Shown here piece after piece: positions 16,036 through 30,029 of a DNA stretch of 64,000 nt (positions are counted from its first letter, which is position 1; each line of letters opens with the position of its first letter). A program made the translations under genes and the position numbers. The notes below the pieces were generated by a model. The model saw only the letters and a list, made by a program, of their open reading frames with translations. It did no database searches and was not told where the DNA came from. The stretch comes from Microbacterium murale. GTDB lineage: Bacteria > Actinomycetota > Actinomycetes > Actinomycetales > Microbacteriaceae. The stretch is taken from assembly GCF_030815955.1 (NCBI RefSeq), contig NZ_JAUSXK010000001.1:1736001-1800000 (forward strand), written 5' to 3'.

Positions 16036-17427
16036 ATGTCCTCTCCTGCCCAGCCCGACGTTCCGATCTGGGCGCAGGTGGCGGATCTCCTCGACCACGA
16101 CGACCGCGTCACACCACAACTCCAGGGATTTCTGAGCCTCGTGGTGCCTGCCGGCGTCATGGGCGCGACGCTCTATCTCGACGTACCGAACGATCTCACC
16201 GCCGCTCAGATCAACAAGCGTCTGCGGATGCCGATAATGGAGGCCCTCACGCACCTGGGTGAGGAGGTCACGGCCTTCCGCGTTGTCGTGAATCATGAGC
16301 TCGCGGAGCAGCCGACCGCACCGATCGTCGTCGGCGACTTCACCCGCGCCGAGTCCTCGCGCACCGAATCCCCCATCGAACAGCCGACCCCGCTGCGGCA
16401 CGAATCACGACTCAACCCCAAGTACACGTTCGACAACTTCGTGATCGGTCAGTCCAACCGCTTCTCGCATGCGGCGGCTGTCGCAGTCGCGGAGGCCCCT
16501 GCCAAGGCGTACAACCCGCTGTTCATCTACGGGGACTCCGGGCTCGGGAAGACACATCTTCTCCACGCGATCGGCGACTACGCGCAGTCCCTGTACACAG
16601 GCGTGAAGGTTCGCTACGTCTCGAGCGAGGAGTTCACGAACGACTTCATCAACTCCATCGCCAACAACCGAGGCTCCGCGTTCCAGGCTCGCTACCGCGA
16701 CGTCGACATCCTCCTCATCGACGACATCCAGTTCCTTCAGGGTCGAGCCGAGACGCAGGAGGCGTTCTTCCACACGTTCAACACACTGCATGACCACAAC
16801 AAGCAGGTCGTGATCACCAGTGATGTCGCTCCGAAACACCTCACCGGATTCGAAGATCGGATGCGCAGCCGCTTCGAGTGGGGCCTGATCACTGATGTCC
16901 AGGCGCCCGACCTCGAGACGCGCATCGCCATTCTCCGCAAGAAGGCGCAGAGCGAGGCGCTGCACATCCCCGACGAGGTGCTCGAGTACATCGCGACCGT
17001 CGTCTCCTCCAACATCCGTGAGCTCGAAGGCGCCCTCATCCGCGTCTCGGCCTTCGCGAGCCTCAATCGATCGTCCCTCGACATATCTCTCGCCCAGACT
17101 GTGCTGCGCGACATCATCGACACGGCAGAAGACAACATCATCTCGCCGACGGACATCATCACGGCGACCGCGCAGTACTTCAAGCTCACGGTCGACGACC
17201 TGTACGGGTCGAGCCGGTCACAGCAGATCGCCACCTCGCGTCAGATCGCGATGTACCTCTGCCGAGAGCGCACGAACCTGTCACTGCCGAAGATCGGTCA
17301 GCTGTTCGGAAATCGCGACCACACGACGGTGATGTACGCGTACAAGAAAATCAGCGAGCTCATGAAGGAGCGTCGCTCGATCTACAACCAGGTCACCGAG
17401 ATCACCACACAGCTCGGTCGGCGCTGA
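16036..17427 (+). CDS. dnaA: Chromosomal replication initiator protein DnaA
   Basis: 463 residues, ATG with GGAG five bases upstream. Domain I (about 1-90) and a short linker domain II precede the AAA+ domain III: Walker A GDSGLGKTH (166-174), Walker B LLIDDIQFL (226-234) and the Arg-finger region RFEWGLITDVQ. Domain IV ends with GRDHTTVMYAYKKI, the DnaA-box-binding signature. ATP-DnaA melts oriC. The short domain II is usual for Microbacteriaceae. Confidence 0.98.
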   Translation: MSSPAQPDVPIWAQVADLLDHDDRVTPQLQGFLSLVVPAGVMGATLYLDVPNDLTAAQINKRLRMPIMEALTHLGEEVTAFRVVVNHELAEQPTAPIVVGDFTRAESSRTESPIEQPTPLRHESRLNPKYTFDNFVIGQSNRFSHAAAVAVAEAPAKAYNPLFIYGDSGLGKTHLLHAIGDYAQSLYTGVKVRYVSSEEFTNDFINSIANNRGSAFQARYRDVDILLIDDIQFLQGRAETQEAFFHTFNTLHDHNKQVVITSDVAPKHLTGFEDRMRSRFEWGLITDVQAPDLETRIAILRKKAQSEALHIPDEVLEYIATVVSSNIRELEGALIRVSAFASLNRSSLDISLAQTVLRDIIDTAEDNIISPTDIITATAQYFKLTVDDLYGSSRSQQIATSRQIAMYLCRERTNLSLPKIGQLFGNRDHTTVMYAYKKISELMKERRSIYNQVTEITTQLGRR

Positions 17428-17896
17428 GCTCCATCTGACCCGGATCCGACGCTGAGCCGTTCCTTCGGCGACCCCTTTGTCCCCATAGGGCGGGTTGACA
17501 CGTCCTGGTACCACACGATAAATGCCAGTTTGCACATGTGGATAACTTGTGGATGAATCGCGCCGACCTCGGGACGAATGTGCGCCAAACGCCGCATCCT
17601 GTGGATAACTCGGAATGACAAGGATGTAGCCAACACCCCGTATTGGTGCGGATTCCTCAGTGATTCCACATCTCACACGCGTGTAGTTCCCTACTCGCTA
17701 CTGATATCCACCGACTTATCCACAGTTTCCACAGCGGTTAACACTATTAAGGAGTTAACCCTTTGAGATAGCGATCCGATCACCTCGAAGGTGTGGGAAC
17801 CCGTCGTATGGCGCACCGCAGCTGTGGGGATACGATGGGAACCCCTGACGTGGGTCCACCTGCGCCAGGTCATGTAATTACGACGAGGGAGCGCCC
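17428..17896. other. oriC: Right part of oriC: dnaA-dnaN intergenic region with facing DnaA boxes and AT-rich element
   Basis: 469 bases without a gene. DnaA boxes on the minus strand are at 17537-17545 and 17600-17608 (TGTGGATAA, perfect) and 17548-17556 (one mismatch). Plus-strand boxes are at 17716-17724 (TTATCCACA, perfect) and 17725-17733 (two mismatches). The two sets point towards each other around a ~107-base core, and an AT-rich palindromic stretch follows at 17736-17766. This is the best candidate for the site of initiation. The dnaN promoter must lie at its right end. Confidence 0.9.
17736..17760. repeat. AT-rich inverted repeat, candidate DNA-unwinding element
   Basis: GGTTAAC (17736-17742) and GTTAACC (17754-17760) around an 11-base AT-rich centre, immediately beside the paired DnaA boxes at 17716-17733. 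Strongly AT-rich for this genome. Confidence 0.6.
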
Positions 17897-19039
17897 GTGA
17901 GGTTCCAGGTCAACCGCGATGTCTTCAGCGAAGCTGTGTCCTTCGTCGTCAAACTGCTGCCCCAGCGCAACCCGCAGCCGATCCTCGCCGGAGTCCTGAT
18001 CGAAGCGGGCGAGCAGGGGCTCACCCTCTCGGCATTCGACTACGAGGCTTCAGCGCGGACCACGATCGAAGCCACGATCGACACCCCCGGCACGATCCTC
18101 GTGCACGGAAGGTTGCTCTCAGACATCGCGAGCCGCCTCCCGAACGCGCCGATCGAGATCGCCGTCGAGGAAGACGGCGGCATCGCTGTCAGCTGCGGAT
18201 CTGCACGATTCACGCTTGCCGCCATGCCGGTTGAGGAATATCCCTCCATTCCCGAGGTATCCGGCTCGTCAGGTGTCGTCCCCGCCGATGACTTCGGCAC
18301 TGCGATCGCACAGGTCGGTTTCGCCGCCTCCCGTGATGACGTGACGCCGGTTCTGACCGGTGTGCAGCTCGAGGTATCGGGTCACAGCCTGAGTCTGGTG
18401 GCCACCGACCGCTATCGCGTGTCACTCCGCGATGTGCCGTGGGATGGTGAGGCGCCGGAGCAGACAGCGCTGGTACCCGCTCGTACATTGACGGAAGTCG
18501 GCAAGACGTTCGGACATGCCGGCACGATCCAGGTCGCGTTCTCCGGTCAGGGCGATCGTGAGATCATCGCGTTCACCGCCGGCAACAAGACCGTGACCTC
18601 GCTCCTGATCAAGGGCAATTTCCCGCCGGTTCGGCGCCTGTTCCCCGAGCAGACCGAGCACTACGCAGTCGTGAACACCGCCGACCTGATCGAGGCTGTT
18701 CGCCGAGTCGCGCTGGTGCTCGACCGTGCGGCTCCGTTGCGATTCACCTTCACCTCGGACAGCGTGACGATGGACGCATCCGGCAGCGAGCACGCGCGAG
18801 CGTCGGAGTCGGTCGATGCTCACCTCTCTGGTGGCGACGATGTGACACTCGGCCTGAATCCCCAGTACCTGACCGAAGCGCTCAGCGCCGTCAAGAGCGA
18901 GTTCGTGCGCGTGACGTTCACCTCGAGCGATAACGCGAACAAGCTCAGTCCGGTGCTCATCACCAGCCAGACCTCCGTCGAGCAGGCCGGCAACGATTCG
19001 TTCAAGTACCTCCTGCAGCCCAACCTCCTCCTCCGCTGA
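17897..19039 (+). CDS. dnaN: DNA polymerase III beta sliding clamp
   Basis: 380 residues, GTG start with GAGGGAG upstream. The three-fold repeated clamp fold is visible: the N-terminal MRFQVNRDVFSEAV, the central LSLVATDRYRVSLRDV and the C-terminal LNPQYLTEALSAVKSE. The ending SFKYLLQPNLLLR differs from the common LMPMR-type ending but occupies the same place. It tethers the polymerase to DNA. It is followed by recF after 52 bases. Confidence 0.97.
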   Translation: MRFQVNRDVFSEAVSFVVKLLPQRNPQPILAGVLIEAGEQGLTLSAFDYEASARTTIEATIDTPGTILVHGRLLSDIASRLPNAPIEIAVEEDGGIAVSCGSARFTLAAMPVEEYPSIPEVSGSSGVVPADDFGTAIAQVGFAASRDDVTPVLTGVQLEVSGHSLSLVATDRYRVSLRDVPWDGEAPEQTALVPARTLTEVGKTFGHAGTIQVAFSGQGDREIIAFTAGNKTVTSLLIKGNFPPVRRLFPEQTEHYAVVNTADLIEAVRRVALVLDRAAPLRFTFTSDSVTMDASGSEHARASESVDAHLSGGDDVTLGLNPQYLTEALSAVKSEFVRVTFTSSDNANKLSPVLITSQTSVEQAGNDSFKYLLQPNLLLR

Positions 19040-19091
19040 TCTCCTTCCGCCGGCCCGGCCTCGTGTCTGTGGCAAAAGGTAGGGTGAACCC

Positions 19092-20315
19092 GTGATTGTG
19101 GAGCATCTGAGCCTGGTGGACTTCCGCAATTATGCGACCGCCGAACTCGCCCTGCTCCCCGGGCCCAATGTGCTGGTCGGCCGCAATGGCCAGGGCAAGA
19201 CCAACCTCGCGGAAGCAGTGGTCTTCCTCGCGACTCTGGGTTCGCATCGGGTGTCATCGGATGCTCCGATGGTCAGAGACGGCCAGGAATACGCGGTGAT
19301 CCGTGCGCGTCTCTCCGTCGGCGAGCGGCGAGTGCTCGCCGAGGTGCAGATCAACAGGCAGGGTTCGAACAAAGCACGCATCAATGGGTCGCCGTCGAAG
19401 ACGAATGAGCTCCCCCGATACGCGCACGTCGTGCTCTTCGCGCCGGAGGACCTGCAGATCGTCCGTGGTGATCCGTCCTCACGGCGGCGTTTCGCAGATC
19501 AGCTGCTGATCCAGCGCACTCCGCGGATGGCTGCTGTGCTCGGCGACTACGATCGCGTGCTCAAGCAGCGAACCGCCCTGCTGAAATCTGCTCGCGCCCG
19601 CGGCATCCGCGACGAAGCACTCTCGACTCTCGATGTGTGGAATGACAAGTTGGTCGCGCTCGGATCCGAGATCATCGACGCGCGGGTGCGCCTCGCGACA
19701 GATCTGCAGCAACCACTGGCCGCCGCGTACACGGCGATCGCCGGTGCGGATCACACCCCCGAGATCGAATGGGCCTTGTCGGTGCGCGGTGGAGATCCGG
19801 AAGAAGGCGAAGAAGGATCTTCGGATTCGCGCGGTGAGATCGCCGAGATGTTCCGCGTGGCGCTGGACGCGAAACGTACCCAGGAGCTCGATCGCGGACT
19901 CACGCTGGTCGGACCGCACCGCGACGATCTCCTGCTGCGCGTTCGCGGGTTGCCGGTGAAGGGGTACGCCTCGCACGGCGAATCCTGGTCGGTCGCACTC
20001 GCACTGCGGTTGGCGTCGGCCGAACTCCTGCGTGCGGAATCCCCCGCCGGCGATCCGGTGCTCATCCTGGACGACGTCTTCGCGGAGTTGGATGCCGATC
20101 GCAGGCAGCGGCTGGCCGGTCTCACGGTCGGCTACGAGCAGGTGGTGGTGACCGCTGCAGTCGAGGAGGATATCCCCGAGGAGCTGCATCGCCATGTCGT
20201 TCGCATCGATGCGGGCACGATCACCGATGATCGTGCCCCAGCCGACGAGAGCAGTGCAGAGATCGCAGCCGTTGAAAGCGCCGACGACAGCAGTGAGGAG
20301 GCAGATGATGAGTGA
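19092..20315 (+). CDS. recF: DNA replication/repair ATPase RecF
   Basis: 407 residues. The Walker A GRNGQGKTN is at about 30-38; the SMC-like signature and Walker B region (SVALALRLASAEL, VLILDDVFAELD) is at about 298-335. The C-terminus is an Asp/Glu-rich tail (about 375-407), longer than in E. coli. RecF loads RecA at gaps with RecO and RecR. TAGGGT (19080-19085) lies exactly six bases before the GTG start and no ribosome site is present, so the gene probably has its own leaderless transcript. Its end overlaps the dciA start. Confidence 0.95.
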   Translation: MIVEHLSLVDFRNYATAELALLPGPNVLVGRNGQGKTNLAEAVVFLATLGSHRVSSDAPMVRDGQEYAVIRARLSVGERRVLAEVQINRQGSNKARINGSPSKTNELPRYAHVVLFAPEDLQIVRGDPSSRRRFADQLLIQRTPRMAAVLGDYDRVLKQRTALLKSARARGIRDEALSTLDVWNDKLVALGSEIIDARVRLATDLQQPLAAAYTAIAGADHTPEIEWALSVRGGDPEEGEEGSSDSRGEIAEMFRVALDAKRTQELDRGLTLVGPHRDDLLLRVRGLPVKGYASHGESWSVALALRLASAELLRAESPAGDPVLILDDVFAELDADRRQRLAGLTVGYEQVVVTAAVEEDIPEELHRHVVRIDAGTITDDRAPADESSAEIAAVESADDSSEEADDE

Positions 20316-20799
20316 CGCGGCATCCGAAACCCCGGAGACTATCGCGACCTATCTGCGTCTGCGAGGTCTGAAGCCGAGCTCGAAATCCTGGAAGCGCAAG
20401 CGCCGCATCCGTGACGACGACGAGAATGCTCCCTTCACGCCTGGTCGCGACCCGGGCGCGCTCGGTGCGGTGCTCGACAAGCTCAGTCGGGAGTCGGGGT
20501 GGGAGATCACCTTGTCCCGCGAGGATCTCGTGAGGCAGTGGGCGGATCTCGCGGGCTCGGACACCGCGAAGCACTCGGAACCGGTCTCGCTGGAGAACGG
20601 GATGCTGACGGTCAAATGCGATTCGACGGCCTGGGCGAAGAACCTCCAGTTCATGCGCGCGACCATCCTCACCGAGATCGGACGACAGTATCCGAAGGCG
20701 GGTGTGAACAACCTCCGTTTCATCGGGCCGGACGTTCCCTCTTGGAAATGGGGGCCGAGAGCCGTCCCAGGGCGTGGTCCACGCGATACCTACGGGTAG
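20308..20799 (+). CDS. DUF721 protein, DciA-like helicase-loader/adaptor
   Basis: 163 residues from the second of two adjacent ATGs (20308), which has AGGAGG at a six-base spacing; the first ATG (20305) is only three bases from it. The N-terminal part is basic (SSKSWKRKRRIRDDD). The DUF721 core follows: W-x-L/I-T-L (WEITLSREDLVRQWADLAG) and LTVKCDSTAWAKNLQFM. In mycobacteria and many bacteria this protein recruits the replicative helicase DnaB. It overlaps recF by eight bases. Confidence 0.85.
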   Translation: MSDAASETPETIATYLRLRGLKPSSKSWKRKRRIRDDDENAPFTPGRDPGALGAVLDKLSRESGWEITLSREDLVRQWADLAGSDTAKHSEPVSLENGMLTVKCDSTAWAKNLQFMRATILTEIGRQYPKAGVNNLRFIGPDVPSWKWGPRAVPGRGPRDTYG

Positions 20800-20879
20800 G
20801 GCATCAACGAAGCCCCCTCGATTGATTTCAGGGCCACACACGGCCGTATAGCCGCATTTTCGGGTTCCAGACACGCTAG

Positions 20880-22991
<2,112 letters not shown>

Positions 22992-23037
22992 ACGTTCGTC
23001 TCCCCTCGCGTGAACGACCGGAATTGAAAGAACAGAC

Positions 23038-25574
<2,537 letters not shown>

Positions 25575-25578
<4 letters not shown>

Positions 25579-25979
25579 GCACAGTAGCCGACAAGCTGGC
25601 GAAGAAATCGACGCGCAAGACCGGCGGCAAGCAGGTTCGCCTGCGCCTGGTCTACGTCGATTTCTGGTCGGCGGTGAAGCTCTCGTTCCTGGCAGCGGTC
25701 GCGCTCGCGATCGTGACCATGGTCTCGTTCTTCCTGATCTTCCTCGTGCTGCAGGCGACCGGGATCATGTCGCAGGCAGATGAGTTCGTCGGCAACATCA
25801 CAGACGGTTCCGTCTCGCTCGCCTCGCTCATGGGCCTGCCCCAGGTGATGGCGTTCGCGGCCGTCGTGTCGATCCTCAACCTGATCGTCGTCACCGTGCT
25901 GGGCGCCGTCGGCGCCGGCATCTACAACCTGGCCGTAAAGGTCACTGGTGGATTGCTCGTCGGCTTCACCTCGAACTGA
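25575..25979 (+). CDS. DUF3566 membrane protein
   Basis: 134 residues. A basic N-terminal region ([17 protein letters not shown]) leads into [21 protein letters not shown], the first of two transmembrane helices; the second covers about 98-125. This family nearly always follows gyrA in actinobacteria (Rv0007-like). The start overlaps the gyrA stop as ATGA, so it is translated with gyrA. The function is unknown; the position suggests a membrane link to the origin or cell division. Confidence 0.85.
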
Positions 25980-25989
25980 CTGACCGAGC

Positions 25990-26021
25990 GATGGGGCGGA
26001 TGCTGCGGCATCCGCTCCATC
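25990..26021. terminator. Bidirectional hairpin between the DUF3566 gene and the VIT-family gene
   Basis: Fourteen-base-pair stem (one G-T wobble) with TGCG loop, between two converging genes (stops at 25979 and 26026). Confidence 0.75.
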
Positions 26022-26025
26022 GTCG

Positions 26026-26736
26026 TCAGACGACGCCTGCAGTGCCGAGCAGAGTGCCGATCAGCCAGGTGGCCGCCAGTGCGAGTGCCCCACCGACCAC
26101 AAGGCGAATGGACGGCCGAAGCGGTGGCGAACCACCGATCCAGGCGGCGACCGCGCCCGTCACTGCGAGCGCGATCAGAACCGCGACGAACGTGACGGGC
26201 ACTCTCCACTCCGGTGGAGGGATCAGAATGGCCAGCAGCGGCAGCAGGGCGCCGAGCGTGAATGCGATCGCCGACGAGAGTGCTGCATGCCACGGATTGA
26301 CCAGGTCTTCCTGATCGATACCGAGCTCGACCTCGAGATGCGCTGCCAGCGCGTCGTGCGCGGTGAGCTCTTCAGCGACCTTGAGTGCGGTCTCGTCACT
26401 CAGCCCGCGCTCGCGATAGAGACCTGCGAGCTCGGCGAGCTCAGCATCCGGCATCGATCGCAGCTCCTCGCGCTCCTTCTGTATCAAGGCGCGTTCGCTG
26501 TCGCGCTGGCTGCTCACCGAGACGTACTCGCCGAGCGCCATGGAGATCGCGCCACCCACCAGACCGGCAAGGCCCGCGGTCAGCAGTGCGGCGTTGTCAG
26601 TGGTTGCGCCGGCGACGCCGACGACGAGTGACGCGACGGAGACGATGCCGTCGTTGGCTCCGAGCACTCCGGCGCGCAGCCAGTTCAATCGCTGTCCGAG
26701 TCCGGCGGCGTGCGGCTCTCCTTCATGTGCGGTCAT
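26026..26736 (-). CDS. VIT1/CCC1-family iron/manganese transporter
   Basis: 236 residues from the ATG at 26736. NWLRAGVLGANDGIVSVASLVVG is the family's first-helix signature. MALGEYVSVSSQRDSE is the conserved second-helix motif (GEYVSV-x-SQ-x-D). A cytoplasmic, Glu-rich metal-binding segment with two helices (about 75-145) follows, then three more membrane helices. Relatives move Fe2+ or Mn2+ out of the cytoplasm. It is divergent from the histidine kinase gene across a 104-base gap. Confidence 0.9.
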   Translation of the reverse strand: MTAHEGEPHAAGLGQRLNWLRAGVLGANDGIVSVASLVVGVAGATTDNAALLTAGLAGLVGGAISMALGEYVSVSSQRDSERALIQKEREELRSMPDAELAELAGLYRERGLSDETALKVAEELTAHDALAAHLEVELGIDQEDLVNPWHAALSSAIAFTLGALLPLLAILIPPPEWRVPVTFVAVLIALAVTGAVAAWIGGSPPLRPSIRLVVGGALALAATWLIGTLLGTAGVV

Positions 26737-26840
26737 GGCTTCAGTGAAGCAGATCACACGGTCGGAGTAGGGGAAACCAGAACAGAGCTCTCCGGCTGAC
26801 ACGGTGTCGTAGCCGGTGGCCCTCGGCCTACGTTTGAGGC

Positions 26841-28121
26841 ATGACCACTCAGACTGTCCCCGCCACGGTGTCCGCGACACCGGTGAAGGCACCGCCGCTT
26901 CGGCTGTTCTTCACGATTCTGCACCTCGCCGCACTCGGAGCGCTCGGCGGTGTCGTGATCGGCATCCTGGCCGCAACCTTCGGCACCGGCCTGGCACTGC
27001 TGTTCGTCGTCGGAATCGGGTTGCTGTTCCTGGTCGGCTTCGTCTACGCCCTGTTCGGCCTCGGCTGGTTCGAAGTGGTTCGCGTCAGAGGGCTGTACGA
27101 CCTCGACGTCTCCGACCTCCAGCCCCGCCGCCGTCAGCGGCCCGGCTTCGGCGGCTGGCTCCGCTCACTCGGTCGTCAGAGCATCGACGGACGCATGTGG
27201 CGGGCCGTCGCGAGCTTCGTCATCGCATGCATCTTCGGTGCGCTGGTGCTCCGGCTCTTCTGGGCGCTGATCTTCTCTGCCATCACGATCTTCGCCCCGC
27301 TCGGTGCCGCCGAGACGATCTCGATCCCGCTCGCCTTCGGCGTCGGACAGGTCGGCGTCGAATGGGCCGTGCTGGTCGGCATCCTCGGCGTCCTCGCCGC
27401 GGCCGCCGGCATCATCGGCCTCGCCCTGCTGCACCGCACGATCAGCCGCGCACTCGTGGTTCCCAACCGCGAGGCAGAGCTCACCGAGCAGGTGCGCACG
27501 ACGAGCGCGCAGCGTGAAGGCGCGGTCCGTGCAGCCGACGTCGAGCGTACGCGCATCGAACGTGATCTTCACGATGGCGTTCAGCCCCGCCTGGTATCGG
27601 TAGGGATGACGCTGGGCCTCGCCCACCAGAAGATCGACGACGACCCCGCCCAGGCCAAGGATCTCATCGCCGAGGCGCACACCTCGACGAAGGCCGCGAT
27701 CACCGAGCTGCGACAGCTCGCCCGCGGCATCCACGCGTCGGTTCTCGATGATCGAGGGTTGGATGCTGCGCTGTCGGCCCTCGCCAGCAGGTCGCACATC
27801 CCCGTGCAGCTCGACGTGCGCATGGACGGGCGCTGCAGCCGGGAGGCCGAGGCCGCCGTCTACTTCTCGATCGCGGAATCGCTGACCAACGCCGCCAAGC
27901 ACTCCCGCGCCAGCGAATGCCGGGTGGTCGTACGGCTGCGCGACGGCGGAGTGCTGTGGGCACGCGTCGAAGACAATGGCATGGGTGGCGCACAGGTGCA
28001 GCCCGGCGGTGGATTGGACGGCATCTCGAACCGCGTGCTCGCCGCCGGCGGCACGTTCCGACTCGACAGTCCGCAGGGCGGTCCGACTTCGTTGGAGGTG
28101 AGCGTGCCATGCGCATCCTGA
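26841..28121 (+). CDS. Two-component sensor histidine kinase (HisKA_3, NarL-type partner)
   Basis: 426 residues. Four hydrophobic segments fill the first ~200 residues, forming the membrane 'sensor' domain common to actinobacterial kinases of this type. The dimerisation/phosphoacceptor motif is ERTRIERDLHDGVQPRLVSV with the predicted phospho-His at about 244. The ATPase region has SLTNAAKHSRA (N box), VEDNGMGGAQ (G1) and GGLDGISNRVLAAGG (G2). TACGTT (26829-26834) six bases before the ATG indicates a leaderless start. The response regulator gene overlaps its end by 13 bases. Confidence 0.93.
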   Translation: MTTQTVPATVSATPVKAPPLRLFFTILHLAALGALGGVVIGILAATFGTGLALLFVVGIGLLFLVGFVYALFGLGWFEVVRVRGLYDLDVSDLQPRRRQRPGFGGWLRSLGRQSIDGRMWRAVASFVIACIFGALVLRLFWALIFSAITIFAPLGAAETISIPLAFGVGQVGVEWAVLVGILGVLAAAAGIIGLALLHRTISRALVVPNREAELTEQVRTTSAQREGAVRAADVERTRIERDLHDGVQPRLVSVGMTLGLAHQKIDDDPAQAKDLIAEAHTSTKAAITELRQLARGIHASVLDDRGLDAALSALASRSHIPVQLDVRMDGRCSREAEAAVYFSIAESLTNAAKHSRASECRVVVRLRDGGVLWARVEDNGMGGAQVQPGGGLDGISNRVLAAGGTFRLDSPQGGPTSLEVSVPCAS

Positions 28122-28804
28122 TCTGCGAGGATTCCGTGCTCCTGCGCGAAGGTCTGGTGCGACTGCTCGAGGACTCCGGCCACGAGGTCGTCGCTGCTCT
28201 TCCCGACACCGACGGACTCACCGAGGCCGTGCGCACGACAGATCCTGAGCTCTGCATCCTCGATGTGCGGCTCCCACCGACCTTCACAGACGAGGGCATT
28301 CGCGCGGCACTCGGGCTGCGGAGGACGCATCCTTCGCTCCCCCTCCTCGTGCTCTCGCAGTACGTCGAGGAGCGCTATGCCAGCGACCTGATCGCCGCGC
28401 AGGGTGGCCCGCTCGGCTACCTGCTCAAGGATCGTGTGGCTGATGTCTCCGAGTTCGTCGCTTCGGTCGAGCGCATCGCCGAAGGTGCGTCGGTCCTCGA
28501 CCCGGAGGTGGTCGCTCAGCTGCTGACGCGTCGCAATCGCGACGATCGGATGCTGCAACTCACCGAGCGCGAGCGCACCGTGCTCTCGCTCATCGCCGAG
28601 GGCAAGTCGAACCAGACGATCGCCGGGCTGCTGTTCCTCTCCGAGGGCAGCGTCGAGAAGTACATCACCTCGATCTTCCAGAAGCTCGGCCTCGAACCCG
28701 AAGCCGGCAACCGCCGCGTGCTCGCAGCGCTCGCCCACATCGAGAACACCGTCGGCGGCACTGGTCCGCTCGGAAACACGCCACAGACAGGAGCGGCACG
28801 ATGA
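28109..28804 (+). CDS. LuxR/NarL-family response regulator
   Basis: 231 residues. Receiver domain: acidic pair ED at 7-8, phosphoacceptor Asp52 in CILDVRLPP, conserved Ser/Thr and Lys in VLSQYV and YLLKDRV. Output domain (about 150-200): LTERERTVLSLIAEGKSNQTIA and SEGSVEKYITSIFQKL, a LuxR helix-turn-helix. It starts inside the kinase gene and its stop overlaps the next gene (ATGA), so kinase, regulator and the DUF4097 gene form one unit. Confidence 0.94.
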   Translation: MRILICEDSVLLREGLVRLLEDSGHEVVAALPDTDGLTEAVRTTDPELCILDVRLPPTFTDEGIRAALGLRRTHPSLPLLVLSQYVEERYASDLIAAQGGPLGYLLKDRVADVSEFVASVERIAEGASVLDPEVVAQLLTRRNRDDRMLQLTERERTVLSLIAEGKSNQTIAGLLFLSEGSVEKYITSIFQKLGLEPEAGNRRVLAALAHIENTVGGTGPLGNTPQTGAAR

Positions 28805-29763
28805 ACGCCGAATCGCAGAACAACCAGGGCAGGCACGACACCCCCCTGAGCCCGCCGCCCGCCGCGCCGGCCGAAGCGTCTTCGGCGCCGTCTTCGGGCA
28901 ACGTCGCGCCTGGTGCCGCAACCCCCTCAGGTTCGGCCACGAGGACGTCCGGACCGGAGGCGCCGCGAGGCTCTGGTGCACGAGCGGCCGCCATCACGAT
29001 CGCTGCCTTCGGCGGGGTGGCTCTGCTCGCGACCGGCGGCACAGCTGCGGTCGCGGCCGTCAACGACGTGACCACGTCGGTCTCTTCGCAGCAGCAGGCC
29101 GACGCGACGGGGATCACAGGCATCGACCTGGATCTCGGGGGTGCGGAAGTGCATGTTCAATTCGGTGATGTCGAACAGGCGGAGCTCGAGGTGTCGGGCA
29201 CCAGCAGTGAACGATGGACGTTGCTTCGTGATGACGAGGAGCTCCTCGTCAACAGTCCCGACATGAACTTCGGCTGGTGGTTCGGAGACTGGTTCGAAGA
29301 TGAAGGAACCGTGGTGCTCACTCTTCCGGAGGATCTGCTCAGCGAGCGGATCGATGCGGACATCTCATTGGGCGCCGGCAGTCTCGATGTCGTAGGCGAC
29401 TTCGGTGACATCGACGTCGAGATGGGAGCAGGCGCGCTGTTCATCACCGGATCAGCGGATACGATCGATGCGGATCTGAGTGCGGGGCGTGCCGAGTTCG
29501 AACTCGATGACGTGTCCACGGCCGCCTTCTCGATCTCGGCCGGGCGACTCGAGGCCGAGCTCACGGGGACGGCGCCCACCGAGGTACAGGTCGATGTGAG
29601 TGCAGGCTCGCTGCTGCTGACCCTTCCCGACGACGAGTACGACGTACGGCAGGAGGTCAGTGCCGGATCACTCGACAACGGACTGCAGACGTCGCCGAAC
29701 GCGCGGAATTCGATCGTGGCCAGCGTCTCTGCCGGAAGCGCGGTTCTGCGGCCCGGTGACTGA
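28801..29763 (+). CDS. DUF4097-type beta-strand repeat membrane protein
   Basis: 320 residues. A Pro/Ala-rich cytoplasmic N-terminus (about 1-62) is followed by one transmembrane helix (about 63-85) and an extracellular beta-helical part. The latter has repeats around Ser-Ala-Gly (DISLGAGSLDV, DVEMGAGALFI, DLSAGRAEF, SISAGRLEA, DVSAGSLLL, SVSAGSAVL) spaced about 20-25 residues. Such proteins often accompany LiaRS/PspC-type envelope-stress systems. It ends the three-gene operon; its role in signal perception is an inference from position. Confidence 0.85.
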   Translation: MNAESQNNQGRHDTPLSPPPAAPAEASSAPSSGNVAPGAATPSGSATRTSGPEAPRGSGARAAAITIAAFGGVALLATGGTAAVAAVNDVTTSVSSQQQADATGITGIDLDLGGAEVHVQFGDVEQAELEVSGTSSERWTLLRDDEELLVNSPDMNFGWWFGDWFEDEGTVVLTLPEDLLSERIDADISLGAGSLDVVGDFGDIDVEMGAGALFITGSADTIDADLSAGRAEFELDDVSTAAFSISAGRLEAELTGTAPTEVQVDVSAGSLLLTLPDDEYDVRQEVSAGSLDNGLQTSPNARNSIVASVSAGSAVLRPGD

Positions 29764-29816
29764 CCGGCGTCGATTCGGATTTTCCGTCGATCTCCGGTAA
29801 AGTCTTGGAGGTTGAC

Positions 29817-29890
29817 GGGGCTATAGCTCAGTTGGTTAGAGCGCTTCACTGATAATGAAGAGGTCCCAGGTTCAAATCCTGGTAGCCCCA
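29817..29890 (+). tRNA. tRNA-Ile (GAT)
   Basis: 74-base cloverleaf starting GGGGCTATAGCTCAG with D-loop GTTGGTTAGAG, anticodon loop CTGATAA (anticodon GAT) and T-arm GGTTCAAATCC. CCA is not encoded in full. TAAAGT at 29798-29803 is a likely -10. Confidence 0.97.
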
Positions 29891-29918
29891 CTCCGCAACT
29901 CAAATTCAATACCCTTTC

Positions 29919-29991
29919 GGGGCCTTAGCTCAGTTGGTAGAGCGCCTGCTTTGCAAGCAGGATGTCAGGAGTTCGAATCTCCTAGGCTCCA
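29919..29991 (+). tRNA. tRNA-Ala (TGC)
   Basis: 73-base cloverleaf with anticodon loop TTTGCAA (anticodon TGC). The acceptor stem has the G3-U70 wobble pair, the identity element for alanine. It follows tRNA-Ile by 28 bases, so both are probably co-transcribed. Confidence 0.97.
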
Positions 29992-29999
29992 CATTTACA

Positions 30000-30029
30000 A
30001 GAAGCGCCGCCCGCAAGGGCGGCGCTTCT
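30000..30029 (+). terminator. Terminator after the tRNA pair
   Basis: Thirteen-base-pair perfect stem with GCAA tetraloop, nine bases after tRNA-Ala; weak T content after it. Confidence 0.8.
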
